Shown piece by piece: positions 10,983 to 20,628 of a DNA stretch of 64,000 nt. The DNA comes from Amblyomma americanum (taxonomy: Eukaryota > Arthropoda > Arachnida > Ixodida > Ixodidae), in the NCBI RefSeq assembly GCF_052857255.1, contig NC_135505.1, positions 55,318,868-55,382,867 of the forward strand, read 5' to 3'. The first letter of the stretch is position 1, and each line of letters starts with the position of its first letter. A program made the position numbers and the translations under genes. The notes below the pieces were generated by a model. The model made no database searches. It saw only the letters and a list, made by a program, of their open reading frames with translations, and was not told the origin of the DNA.

Positions 10983-11906
10983 AAGCTAAAGTTAAGGACA
11001 AAGCAGCGCGCTAACGAAAAAAAATGATAGGTGACATATAAAGAGACAAGAAGCGGGAAAGTGGGTGAGGGAACAAACGCTGGTCAAGACATCCTAGACG
11101 AGATCAAGAGCAAGAAATGGGCTTGGGCAGTGCATGTAATGCGAAGGCAAGATACCCTCTGGCCCTTAAAGGGAAGCTGAAGCACTTTTCGAAAAAATTG
11201 AGTTCCATGCGGCATTTTAAAGTTTTTAGACCGCTGAAAAAGTATATAGCATTTGAAAAGGGCGGAAATGAACGCAAAAAGCTGTTTTTTGGAAGAAAAC
11301 GGACCCCAGCGTCTCAGGGCGCCGAGCGAACGCCGCGAATGGCCGGGATCGTCGTGACGTCATCTACGGGGATCTCCGCCCAGCACCGACTGTGTTGCTG
11401 CGTAGCGCGTTGCTTCAGCTGGCTTGAGAACTGCGTTTTGCATATTATGGATATGTCGTTCACCAAAGCGCGGGCCGAAAAGCAGCAAGCAAAGCAGGAC
11501 GGCCGGCAGACTACCCGTGAATGGCGTCAGTTCCGCCAGTTCCATCCCCCCATTCAACGCTTCCGGAAGCGAAGAGGGCGCGTCGGCGGCGGGTATTTAA
11601 CAAGCAATTGCGGCTCATTTTGCGAACAGAATCGAGAAAAAATTTGCACATATGATTTTCAAAGTCCCTTTTTCCCAACCACAGCGTTTCATGTAATTTG
11701 AAAACCGTTTCAGCTTCCCTTTAAGAGTAGCGGAATGGATTCCAAGAGAAGGCAAGAGTAGCGGGGGGCGGCAAAAGGTAAGGGGGGCGGATGAGAATAA
11801 GAAGTTTGCAGGCATAGTTAGGGCGCAGCTGGCAACGGAAAGGGTTAATTACATGAGAAAGGCATTTTCCCTGCAGTGGGAGCAGTCAGGCTGATGATGA
11901 TGATGA
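10983..11906 (+). mobile_element. RTE LINE 3' end (RTE-2), nested in gypsy-2
   Basis: The sequence at 10984-11160 and 11725-11906 matches, base by base with substitutions, the 3' end of the young RTE copy at 23456-23833, including 'gggcttgggcag.gcatgtaatgcgaaggca' and the terminal (GAT)n run. It is heavily 5'-truncated, as is usual for LINEs, and inserted in the gypsy-2 RT in the opposite orientation. The middle is a MITE (next entry). No clear target duplication was found. Confidence 0.85.
11170..11720. mobile_element. 551-bp MITE with TTAA target duplication
   Basis: The element starts AGGGAAGCTGAAGC and ends with the inverted copy GTTTCAGCTTCCCT; the terminal inverted repeats agree at about 18 of 21 positions. 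TTAA occurs on both sides (11166-11169, 11721-11724), and the uninterrupted relative at 23636-23650 has a single TTAA at the same place. That makes the boundaries firm. TTAA duplication is typical of piggyBac-type transposases, but assignment is inference. The 194-codon frame that crosses it is not a gene. Confidence 0.88.
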
Positions 11907-11908
11907 AG

Positions 11909-12130
11909 AATCAACGCAGAAACGAATTGAGCTATCCTTTTTTAGGCGTTCCATGGTTGAGGCCTACGGACTATGCGAGGCCTGAATCACGCCACTCTGA
12001 AGCATGATGTCAAATTATTTTTGAATAACTTGGCACTCAATGGAGGAGGCACGACATGGCGCTGACGCAAAGAGGATTGACCACCGATGTCGATGTGGTC
12101 GGCGACAGTCAACGCAGGTTGGTATGAACC
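11909..12130 (-). pseudogene. gypsy-2 RT, N-terminal piece
   Basis: Minus-strand reading gives 'MLQSGVIQASHSP' and then 'RFCVD', corresponding to the fingers region before the first catalytic aspartate (family: GVIxPSxSPWASP, FCVDYR). It stops at 11909, where the RTE insertion begins. Confidence 0.65.
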
Positions 12131-12401
12131 GAAGAAGGAACTAAATTGATGAAGCAGCGCGAGAAGTTGAGTGCGTCGAAGTGCGGGAAGAGAGGCGTCT
12201 TTGGAAGGAAGACATCTGGAGGCGGAGTGTTGAGTGCAGGAACCGGCGGGCGGAGGGAATCTGCGTTGAGGGACAGCGAATCGTCGGTCTCATCGCAATA
12301 GAGATTGACATCAGTGATCTAGACGGTACCGAGGCCCTCACCGCGAAGCGCAGTTGAAACATGTGTAAGCGGATTGGTCACGAACAACGAGTTGAGGCCA
12401 G

Positions 12402-12930
12402 TTAACAGGGAGAGGACTGCGTACGGACTGGGCAGATACTTGCGGCACAGAATGAGGGGCGTAGGTGTAAAAAGTATGTTCCTGTGCGAACAAGGTCAGA
12501 ACTGATGGACAGAAGAACACAAGAGCACGCAGGCAGGCCAGTGTCTTCGGCAACAACGGCGTTGGCAGAAGCAGCAAAAGGGGCATCAGTCACAGAGGAA
12601 CCACTTTGGGCAAATAACTCGAGTTCTGCGCGAACACAATCAGTGACTGAATTATGGTGCGAGAGGAAGTCCGAGTCTAAGATGATGTCATGAGAACAGG
12701 TTGGCAAAATAATGTACAGAATCCCCTAAACAACGACGCGAGCAGTGCACGTCGCTAACGGTGCAATTTCCTGCGCGCTTGAAGTGCTCAGCGAGAATGC
12801 AGAGAAATGTGGTCGTCACTTTTCACAAGAATTGCCAAAATTTTGCATTCATAGCGGAAACAGCAGCACCGGTTTTCGACAAGCGCCTTAAAAGAAACAC
12901 CCTCTACAGAAATTGAGATCAGATTTTCGG
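12402..12930 (-). pseudogene. gypsy-2 protease remnant
   Basis: The C-terminal signature reads CSHDIILDSDFLSHHN, matching the ILG-x-DFL motif with Gly replaced by Asp. Upstream, at about 12860-12880, the catalytic DTGA region is broken by a single-base frame change: 'ALV' lies in one frame and 'TGAAVSAM' in the next. Not functional. Confidence 0.7.
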
Positions 12931-13269
12931 GAGATAAATGGGGCCTGTCATTTTTATTTTGGTGGAAAATTCAGCAGGGAGGGACTAAACACGGAAGGGG
13001 CACAAAATAAGCACTGCCTTGTAGTATCTTTCGTCCCTCTGGGGTCAATTTCACTCCAAAATGAATTGCATCCAACTCGCCCAACTAACCATCTTTGACA
13101 TTTCGATGGCGGCGTAGTTCTCGCCTCAGAAACTGCGATATCTAGTTTTCCTCTTGAGAAAGATCCGGGTGCTGACGCTTGAGATACAGGCAGCGGCGAC
13201 GCGGGGAAGGTGAGTGCCGAGTGGAGAAGATAGTGCGATCAGGTGAAAAAGGGCGACTGTGTGGCGGCT

Positions 13270-13590
13270 CGGCTGCCGTGCACTATTCATTTGGAGGAGG
13301 CCAGTAACTGGCATCTCGGGATACTTGGTGCACGACGGCAAAGCCCGGCCACATGACCAGAAAATCCCCAAGAGTAACAAATAGGCCGAGTTTCACTAGG
13401 TAGGCAAGGGATTGCCGAAATGCTCGAAAAAAAAAAGCGTCGGAGCGTGAGGAACTCGAGAGACATGACCTCGACCGTGCGATAGTGGCAGCGTAGGGCA
13501 AGGACGCAGCGGCACATGCGAGCCGCTGTGCTGGTGCGGGTAGAGGGAACGGTGGAAGGGCGACAGCCACTTGTTCGCTCATGACATGGT
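13270..13590 (-). pseudogene. gypsy-2 Gag remnant with damaged zinc knuckle
   Basis: The minus frame contains CYSWGFSGHVAGLC. The spacing is that of a CCHC zinc knuckle but the second cysteine is tryptophan, so zinc binding is lost. Overlapping frames indicate nearby frameshifts. Confidence 0.65.
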
Positions 13591-13699
13591 GAAGGAAAGG
13601 GGCCAGGTATGGGGGCTTACGTCAGCGCTGAGGCGGTGGCGAAACAGAGCCCCTGGTCTCTCAGGGTCAGCAGGCTCTCCCTCTGAGCGATAGCAGTGC

Positions 13700-13915
13700 G
13701 GCTAGGCTGATGCAATTCTTCAAAGTTTTTCTATCTTCTTTTTGTTGTTTCGCCATTATGCTCAAATTATTGCAGTCCTGTTGACGGCAGCAGACCTTCT
13801 AATTGTACAGTTAATTTATTGCTTTTGTTTGCCTGTTTTTTAAAATCCGTTTCCTTTTGCCCACCGAGCTAAAATCCAGACACCAAAGGGTCGCAGCATC
13901 AATAAATAAATAAAA
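13700..13915 (+). mobile_element. Possible LINE 3' tail
   Basis: The stretch ends 'aaagggtcgcagcatcaataaataaataaaa', resembling the ATAAATAAATAAA ends of the CR1/Jockey-like LINE tail at 15300. No coding motif remains upstream. Confidence 0.35.
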
Positions 13916-13929
13916 ATACAGCACGAAAC

Positions 13930-14624
13930 ACGTTCCTCCTTCTAGACTTCCGCAGGATTTGAAAACAATTACGACTGCATTCGCGCAGCTCTCTGATCAC
14001 AAGAGGAAACAGCCCGGATGCACAAAACGGATGCGGCACAGAGCCAATAAATCCTATGACCCACGGTAGTATAAATCATTCTGTTCGTTTTAACTCAACA
14101 ATGAATCTGCCATCATCACAGGAAGCATCGCGGAAATGAATTGCATAGCAACTTTATCTCAGAAACCAACTAAAGCTCACCACTCGCATACCATGGGGAT
14201 AAGCACCGGTTAATTTTTCTTCTTTTTTGAGGGCCAGTGTATGCAGCTTCTAAAACTGTGGCGTGCAGTTGCATATTTTCGAGTGAGCTGCAAATGTTCT
14301 TACAAAAATTGATTTATTGGCGAGCTTTGCGGTGCAAGCACAAAAATATGTGTCAAGTTTTCATATGAAAGCCATCTCTGCCTATACGCTTGGAGCAACC
14401 AAAGAAGTAGCAGTATGGATTAAATATGCGTGGGAAACCGCACCACCTGTTCTTTACATTTTCAGGTTTAAATACTCTACCGTGGATACCATGACACGGT
14501 GTGAACAAACTACAGCTGTTTCCTTGGTAAAAAGTGATGCGGAGTTTAACGATATTCATGGCGTTTTGCTTGAGAGCAAACCTTTGAAATTTAGTCATCT
14601 ATGCTGTTCACAATTTGAAAAAGT
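13930..14624. other. No recognisable feature
   Basis: A 103-codon plus frame at 14317-14628 has no recognised motif. Apart from that nothing stands out before the LINE fragment begins. Confidence 0.45.
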
Positions 14625-15302
14625 TTAGAGGGACACTGCCGATACATACTGCATATGTCTCCAACAAGAAAAATGTTTCCTCAAAGTCCACACACTAAAG
14701 CCGAGTTAGATAACTTCGCACTATTCCGTAAAACTTCCCGCCTGTCACTTTTCCACAAGTTTTATCACCATCCTGCTCATCATGGTGAATTCCTTCAGCC
14801 ACCGCCAGTTATAGTGCCCCGTCGTGATGATCCTTACTATGTTTAAAAACGCATTAACTGCCAGTCATCCCATAATGCATATTCTTTTTTACCGCGCACA
14901 ATAACTGACCGGAACCCTTCACCAATAGACCCTCGCACAGAATCGGAGCTAAATAAGTTCCATCACCTTATTCACTCAAGTTTCAACAACTAAAAAGGAT
15001 TTTTTTCAGGTGTACTTCATCGTACTTTTTCTGGCCTTGTCTTCTTTTCATTTTCTTCAGTTTTATTTCAGCGTACTTTTTCTGGCGTTGTCTTTTTCTT
15101 TGCCTCAAATTTTCCTGCAATGCGCCTTATTTAGACTCTTTGTGCATGCTTATTTTTCATTATTATTTATGAATGTTGTTTGTTTTATTTTAGTGCATTA
15201 TTGTGATCTGTAACAATGCCTTGTACCCGTTCCGCTTCCCCACCTCCATGTAATACCCTCGAATGAGGACATTGAAGGGTATTTTCTATAAATAAATAAA
15301 CA
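14625..15302 (+). mobile_element. CR1/Jockey-like LINE 3' end
   Basis: The frame at 14655-14846 reads 'ALFRKTSRLSLFHKFYHH' and continues past its stop into 'SFLPRTITDRNPSPIDPRTE', the typical C-terminal tail of CR1/Jockey-type RT ORFs (R+..LxFLHKIYH, then SFFPRTIxxWNxLP). A T-rich 3' untranslated region follows, ending in 'ggacattgaagggtattttctataaataaataaa'-type sequence at about 15300. The copy is 5'-truncated. Confidence 0.7.
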
Positions 15303-16012
15303 CAAACGCTTCAGAGATGCAGAAAACACCAACCTTCGTCGACAAAGCCGACAGTCATCTCCTCTGCGGTCAAGGTCCCCATAGATCCAAAGATGCTGGA
15401 GCTGAAATCACAGGATGTAGGTTTGAGTACACAACGATTCCTAGTTCTTCGATGCATATCTAAATGTTCGCAGTGCAGCGCAGCAGGCGTTCATTGACAA
15501 ATAACAAATCTGTTTTCTTGTCGACATTTAATACTATCCTTGCATGAAATATCTTAAGGAGAAAGGCGCCGTCTTATGCCTAATAAAAATCTGGCGCTCA
15601 TCGGCTTTCACAGCAGCAAGGTGCTCAAGAACGCTGAGCCTTACGAAAGACATTAGATAGGAAATGAACGTTCTCAAAAATGTGCCACCCCTATTAACGT
15701 AGACCTTCTCGCGGGAGTATGTGGAATGATTCAGTTTGAAGTGGGACTGCCGTACGTATCATTTAAACGGCTTATAGAATTACCGTTCGTAACACTTGTG
15801 CACGTCTCGTTTTCAGGAAAAGTGCTTTCTGCAAGTCAGAACATATTTGCCAAATTCACGTTTTCCGACAGCCATGTCTTTTAAATAACGCCATCAATGT
15901 GCTAGGCTCAACCTACGTACTCATTACGGGAGACGTGACAAAAAATGAGTCGGATAACCTTCGCTTCGGCGCAGCAGTACCCTAGTGTGGCTGGCGGTCT
16001 TCGAGCAGGCAT
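15303..16012. other. No recognisable feature
   Basis: No frame or repeat family was recognised on either strand between the LINE tail and the Penelope fragment. Confidence 0.45.
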
Positions 16013-16015
16013 TAG

Positions 16016-16591
16016 AAAGAAATAGGTGGACATGAAGAAGGCATTGAAAGGGAGATATTAGCTGTGGTTCCGTATGTTCATAGATTGACCCACAACCTCA
16101 TGAAGATTGGCAAGAGGCACGGGGTCCGGGTTGTTTGCTCTGCACCGAAAAAGGCAATGAGCATGTGTGATCGAGTCAACAGGCAAAAGAAGCAGTAATG
16201 CCAGATCGCACACCGAACAAGATTCAGCGAGTGTGTTAAAGGTGTGGTTTATAATTTCCCTCTGGCCTGTGGAAAACAATATATAGGACAGACGGGAAGG
16301 TGCCTTAATGATAGGATAAGAGAACATGCATCATCGCTATCAGGTGCCCCAAGCAGCAATCTAGCCCTGCATTGCAGAGATTGCAAAGAAAACAAAAAAG
16401 GCAAACAAGTGCGCAAGTGTGAGCCCAAGTTGATTGAAGTTCAAGTCATGAAAAGGTACGCAGACAAATTGACACGTGAGATCCTTGAGGCATTGGCGAT
16501 ACGGGAAACTGGACAGCGGTGCGTCAGCACACCATCCATCTCTCTATCAAGAAAAGAAATTTCCTTCTTGAACGAACCCCACGGGAGATAA
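16016..16591 (+). pseudogene. PLE-A linker and GIY-YIG endonuclease
   Basis: One frame runs from 16016 to the TAA at 16589-16591, with a single in-frame TAA at 16196-16198. Before it lies the linker ('VVPYVHRLTHNLMKIG'). After it comes the GIY-YIG domain: GVVYNFPLACGKQYIGQTGR, with the two signature blocks (VVY and YIG) and the downstream Arg (LNDRIREH) intact. The following region, 'DKLTREILEALAIRETGQRC', carries the conserved Glu. In Penelope elements this nuclease nicks the target for reverse transcription. No RT remains in this copy, so it cannot move by itself. Confidence 0.8.
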
Positions 16592-16640
16592 AAGCAAGAT
16601 CTTTTTGACAAGGAAACAAAAAGCGCGGATTTTCCAATAA
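16016..16640 (+). mobile_element. Penelope-like element fragment (PLE-A)
   Basis: This is the 3' part of a Penelope-like retroelement, holding the linker and the GIY-YIG endonuclease domain but no RT. The matching minus-strand copy at 25.9-28.3 kb identifies the family and the order of parts. 5'-truncated at about 16016. Confidence 0.8.
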
Positions 16641-16649
16641 AAATTTTAG

Positions 16650-17590
16650 TTGACAGTCAGCCTCGTCTACGTTCTGTGTGTTCTTTTCTTTGTCTGCGTT
16701 TTGGTTTTTCGGCTGTTCCCTCCAAGAAGAATGAACCAACTAGCTCAGTTTTCTACTCTTTTAAAGAAATAGTGTTCAACCCAATGCGTTTGGCATTTCC
16801 GGGATCATGCGTTGAACATGGCCCTCCCCCTTGTTTTCATGACACTACACGATTCGAGAAGAAACAATATATAGAAGTTGGTATCAAGCTCATTGCGCAG
16901 AGAAGAGAGGCAGAATGAGGTACGAGGAAAGTATTAAGCGTGTGCTATCAGCGATAAACGAAACGCGAACAAGACAACTGAACCACAAACTGAAAAATAA
17001 GAAGCTCCTAGCCGGCAGAAGCTCAACACTAGCACAGGCTAATTTCAATTCGATAGTGCGACGAGCGTCCTTTAGAACTGAAACTAGCTTGTATTTCCTC
17101 TCCTTGAATTCTCGGCTCGCCCTCAAGTCCTGTTGTCCGCGTTTCATTCGTTGCTAACAGCATCTGCTGATCTGGCCACCACTGAGCCAGGACTGCAATG
17201 TAAGGAGGAATAAATCCGTACTAACCAAGATTCTTGAAATTTGAACACAGTGTCCTGAAGAACGCCTGCGGGTATTCCTGTGAAAAAAAATTGATTGAAT
17301 AAGTGCGTAGTTCTGACTCCGGCCACAAACGAGGATTTTCTTTAAAGCGGCTGCACAGAATGAGTAAAGCTGAGAGAGAGCGGTAACGAGGTGCCATGTC
17401 GTACGCAGCCTAGTACCCTGAAACGCCGAGCCTTCGGGAAACGCGTTGCTGCTAGGCACCAGATCCCGCTCGACCAGAGAGCAGGGTTCGCTCACAGTAA
17501 AAGGAGCACCCACTTGAGTCCTTTTCGGTCATCGTTTTTTTATATTACAAAGTGGTTAATTTATTAATGCACTCGTTATCAGTCTCTATT
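16650..17590. other. No recognisable feature
   Basis: The first 100 bp may be the 3' untranslated part of PLE-A. The rest has short frames only. Confidence 0.4.
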
Positions 17591-17600
17591 GCTATATCTG

Positions 17601-17835
17601 CGGCCGCGGTGGCTCAGTAGTCATGGCGCTCGGCTGCTTAGCCCAAATACGCGGGATTGATACCAGCCGCTGCGGTCACATTTCGAGGAAGGCGAAATGC
17701 CACTTAAATGTGCTATGTCAGTGCACGTTCAAGAACCCTAAGAGGTTGAAATTTCCAGACGCCTTCACTACGGCCTCCCTCGTAGCGCAGTCGCTTTGTA
17801 CGTTGAGCCCACATAAAACCATGAAGCCAAATATA
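17601..17835 (+). mobile_element. tRNA-derived SINE (second family)
   Basis: The head 'cggccgcggtggctcagtag' has an A box (17610-17620). The B box is degenerate (ggattgatacc). The body has 'gtgctatgtcagtgcacgtt' and ends in 'cattaa/cataaaacc'-like sequence after 'acgttgagccca'. This family ends 'gacgttaaacccccataaa' in better copies in this window (25.5 and 54.8 kb). Confidence 0.8.
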
Positions 17836-18360
17836 TTGCTTTATATGTCTCTTTTCAGTAATTCCTGGATAAATAATTAGAAAAGTTGCGTTTTATTGGT
17901 ATTGTTTATTTTGTTTCTCATTCTTTTTTTAATTCATTTCTTATTTTTTTTAACTGAGTACAGACCGCGGACAAGCCATTCTGACCCCACATTTGTAGCG
18001 TCCCTAACATATCCTAAAAGGACCAATAAAGTGTGGTGAAAAATTATTAGCAAAATATATTAATGATAGAGACGCTGAAGTATGATACGTGCGCTGAAGT
18101 ATGATCATCACGGGCGCCTAAAGAGGCCAAGCCTCATACTCTCTGGGTGCCCTCTCAATAACGCGCCAAAAAGATCTAAATTAATCCCAGGAGCAACGTT
18201 TTCCTTGCACCACGGTACCATTGCCATCTTGCGCTGCATTAAAACTTATAACCTGACAATTTTCCTCTGCTTCACTTCATTAGATAAAGACACGAGTTCA
18301 GTTGATAATGGTATATATCTTTATAGAACTTTATCTTGTGTAAAAAAACTCTCACAGTAA
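17836..18360. other. A+T-rich, no recognisable feature
   Basis: Long T runs and short frames; nothing recognised. Confidence 0.4.
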
Positions 18361-18362
18361 GC

Positions 18363-18975
18363 ACCATCATCATCATCATTACACTGACTACACCCACTGC
18401 AGGGTGAAGGCCTTTCCCATGTCCCTCCAATTATATCTGTCGTTCGCCAGCTGCAGCCACCGTATACCTGCAAACTTCTTAAGCTCGCCCACCCACGTAA
18501 CCTTCTACTGCCCCCTGCTATGCTTGCCTTCTCTTGGAATCCACTCCGTTACCCTTAAGGACCAGCCGTTATCTTGCCTTCGCATTTCATGCCCTGCGCA
18601 AGTCCAGTTCTTCCTCTTGATTTCGACTATGATGCCATTAACGCGCCTTTGTTCACTCACCCACTCTGCCCGCTTCCGGTCTCTTAATGTCTCACCTACC
18701 ATTTTTCTTTCCATAGCTCGCTGCGTTGTCCTGAACTTAAGCTAAACGTTTTTAGTTAGCCTCCAAGTTTCTGCGCCGTAGGAGAGCACCGGTAAGATAC
18801 AACTGCTCTGTACTTCTGTTGAGGGATATTGGTACACTACCATTCATGATATCAGAGAACCTGCCATATGTGCTTCACCCAATTCTTATCCTTCATGTTA
18901 GTTCCCTCTCATGATCCGGATCAGCCGCTACTATCTCCCCTAAGCAGGCGTATTCCTTACTACTTCCAGCACAAT
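18363..18975 (-). mobile_element. RTE LINE 3' end (RTE-3)
   Basis: Starts with (CAT)n at 18364-18380, the reverse of the (GAT)n end of RTE-1. It then matches the reverse complement of RTE-1 3' coding sequence (for example 'cactgcagggtgaaggcctttcccatgtccctccaa'-like and 'taagctaaacgtttttagttagcctcca'-like stretches). Frames are broken by indels. 5'-truncated near 18975. Confidence 0.85.
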
Positions 18976-20615
18976 GTCACTTGAATTTGCGTCATCACAT
19001 CCTTAAGAAAGGTCTCGCCTAATGTGTACCTCTTCAGTGTACCAAAACGTTTTAGGGCCTTTTCTTTCTTTTTTCAAAACTTTCCTTTTCAAAAAAATCG
19101 TATTGAAATAAAATTAGTTTTCGTTCTGAGTAGCTTCACACCGGAAATGATAAGTATATTTCATTGTCTCGATGTTCTGTAAATGAGCCCCGTAAACATC
19201 GATAAACGTTGCTGCAGGCACTCCATGCTATTTTTAAATTTGGCCATAAAGTGCATATCAGCGAATTGAATTCCCGTGTGGCCCTGAAGACCAGCAGAGT
19301 TCCGGAACCCGCTCGTTTTTCTGGAAGAGTTGCCTATAAACTGTCGGTAAAATAGCAAGCGATGAATGGAACTCACCCAATGCTAAGTAGAACTCAGAGT
19401 ATCTGCCATAAGTTCCCAGAGAGGACACTGGCCATCTGAAATGCATTAAATAAACCCTAAGCCTTGAGATTTTTTTTTACCGCTTTCCGCTGAAATTTAA
19501 GAATTCAAAGGCAGAGACGTGGTAATGCCGGCGCTATGCTGGCTGTTTCAGGGAAGCAGACACTGATTTAAGAACTAGACTTTTCTTCAAGGCATAAGGA
19601 TGCTTCCTGCGGCTGTGTAATGCCTCAACTCAGAAGCAGGTTAATAATTTAAATTAGTAAGGTCGTTAACTCGTAATTATTATCGTTAATAATGTTCCGG
19701 TGAGGTCCCCGAGAGGAATTATAAATTTGTAGCTCGTCGTGAGTAACAGTTTTATAAGTCGTTAGGAATTAGAAAACGCGACAACCCTTTGCGCTGTAGC
19801 TCATTAGATGGTTATCTCGAGCGGTTTCCTTTTCCCGCACTTCACATGAAGCACACCAGTACTCGTCATTGCGCGACTTACATGTCGCTTGAACTGCTCT
19901 CTAGCAGTGAGCAGCGTTAATCACCAATGTACGGGCAGGGCAGAGAAGTTCGAGTGGAATGTCTGCCACGAAGTGGCGCGTACTAGTGGGGTTTGAAAGC
20001 ATATGCCAGGCGTGCGCCATGTCCATACCTTACTGATCCACAGCTCCGAAAATAAAGTGGTAGTGAAATTCTTGAACTTGGTAGGACTTTTAACATTGAG
20101 CAGCTAGAACTCTCTAACTACCACCTGGCACAATTTTAACAGCTAAAAGCTCCCTATGCAGAACTAGTTACCCAGTTACGGTTAACATTACTAGCCTGTT
20201 TTCTCATGTCCGCGACCCTTGATGTTACTTTGGCGCAGAACACATCTACATACCTGAGAGAAACTTATTAAAATTTAGTACCGTCATTCCATAAAATACC
20301 TGCTTTATAAATACCGGATGCGCGTGGCAATTTCCTTGTAGTCTGAATTAGGACCCTTTCCTGCGATGGCAGCAGACATTACTTATAATCACTCTCAAGC
20401 TCATCCATAAATGCTGTCAGGTACAAACATGCGATGGTCTGATTGTTTTACATTGGCAGTTGAAAACGCGACGCCACTTCCTTGGCAGTTTTCCGCGTCC
20501 TGTTCAGATGTGAGGAGGCAAATGTGTGAGATGGGCTGCACAGGCCCCCTTTCAAAGAGGCCCATGCGGGTGGGCCTCCCTTTAAGTGCTGCCATGACAG
20601 GAATTGGAAAGCGGT
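18976..20615. other. No recognisable gene
   Basis: Short frames only. Just before the RTE-1 insertion, 20556-20580 forms a near-perfect hairpin (AGGCCCA and TGGGCCT around a six-base loop) followed by CCCTTTAA, which could be the edge of another small repeat. Confidence 0.45.
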
Positions 20616-20628
20616 AATGAGAAAAAGA
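20616..20628. repeat. Target-site duplication of RTE-1, left copy
   Basis: AATGAGAAAAAGA, identical to 23834-23846. Neither copy can be extended by a matching base on either side. Confidence 0.9.

Larger units (their letters stand above)
10715..13640 (-). mobile_element. Older Ty3/gypsy fragment (gypsy-2), interrupted
   Basis: Minus-strand gypsy sequence without LTRs. From right to left it holds a Gag zinc-knuckle region, a protease remnant and the first half of the RT. The RT is split by an RTE LINE fragment (10983-11906). Frames are broken throughout and motifs are mutated, so it is older than gypsy-1. It diverges from gypsy-1 at the protein level and is a separate copy or subfamily. Its left end lies about 120 bp from the gypsy-1 LTR; nothing left of gypsy-1 looks like its continuation. 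Confidence 0.75.

Noticed and set aside
11117..11701. 194-codon plus-strand ORF
   Set aside because: It begins in the RTE fragment and runs through the TTAA MITE. Its frame crosses an insertion boundary, so it is chance.
20401..20628. C-terminal 76 residues of the 839-codon minus ORF
   Set aside because: These codons lie outside the RTE target duplication, in flanking DNA. The long ORF is a fusion by chance, not a domain of the LINE.
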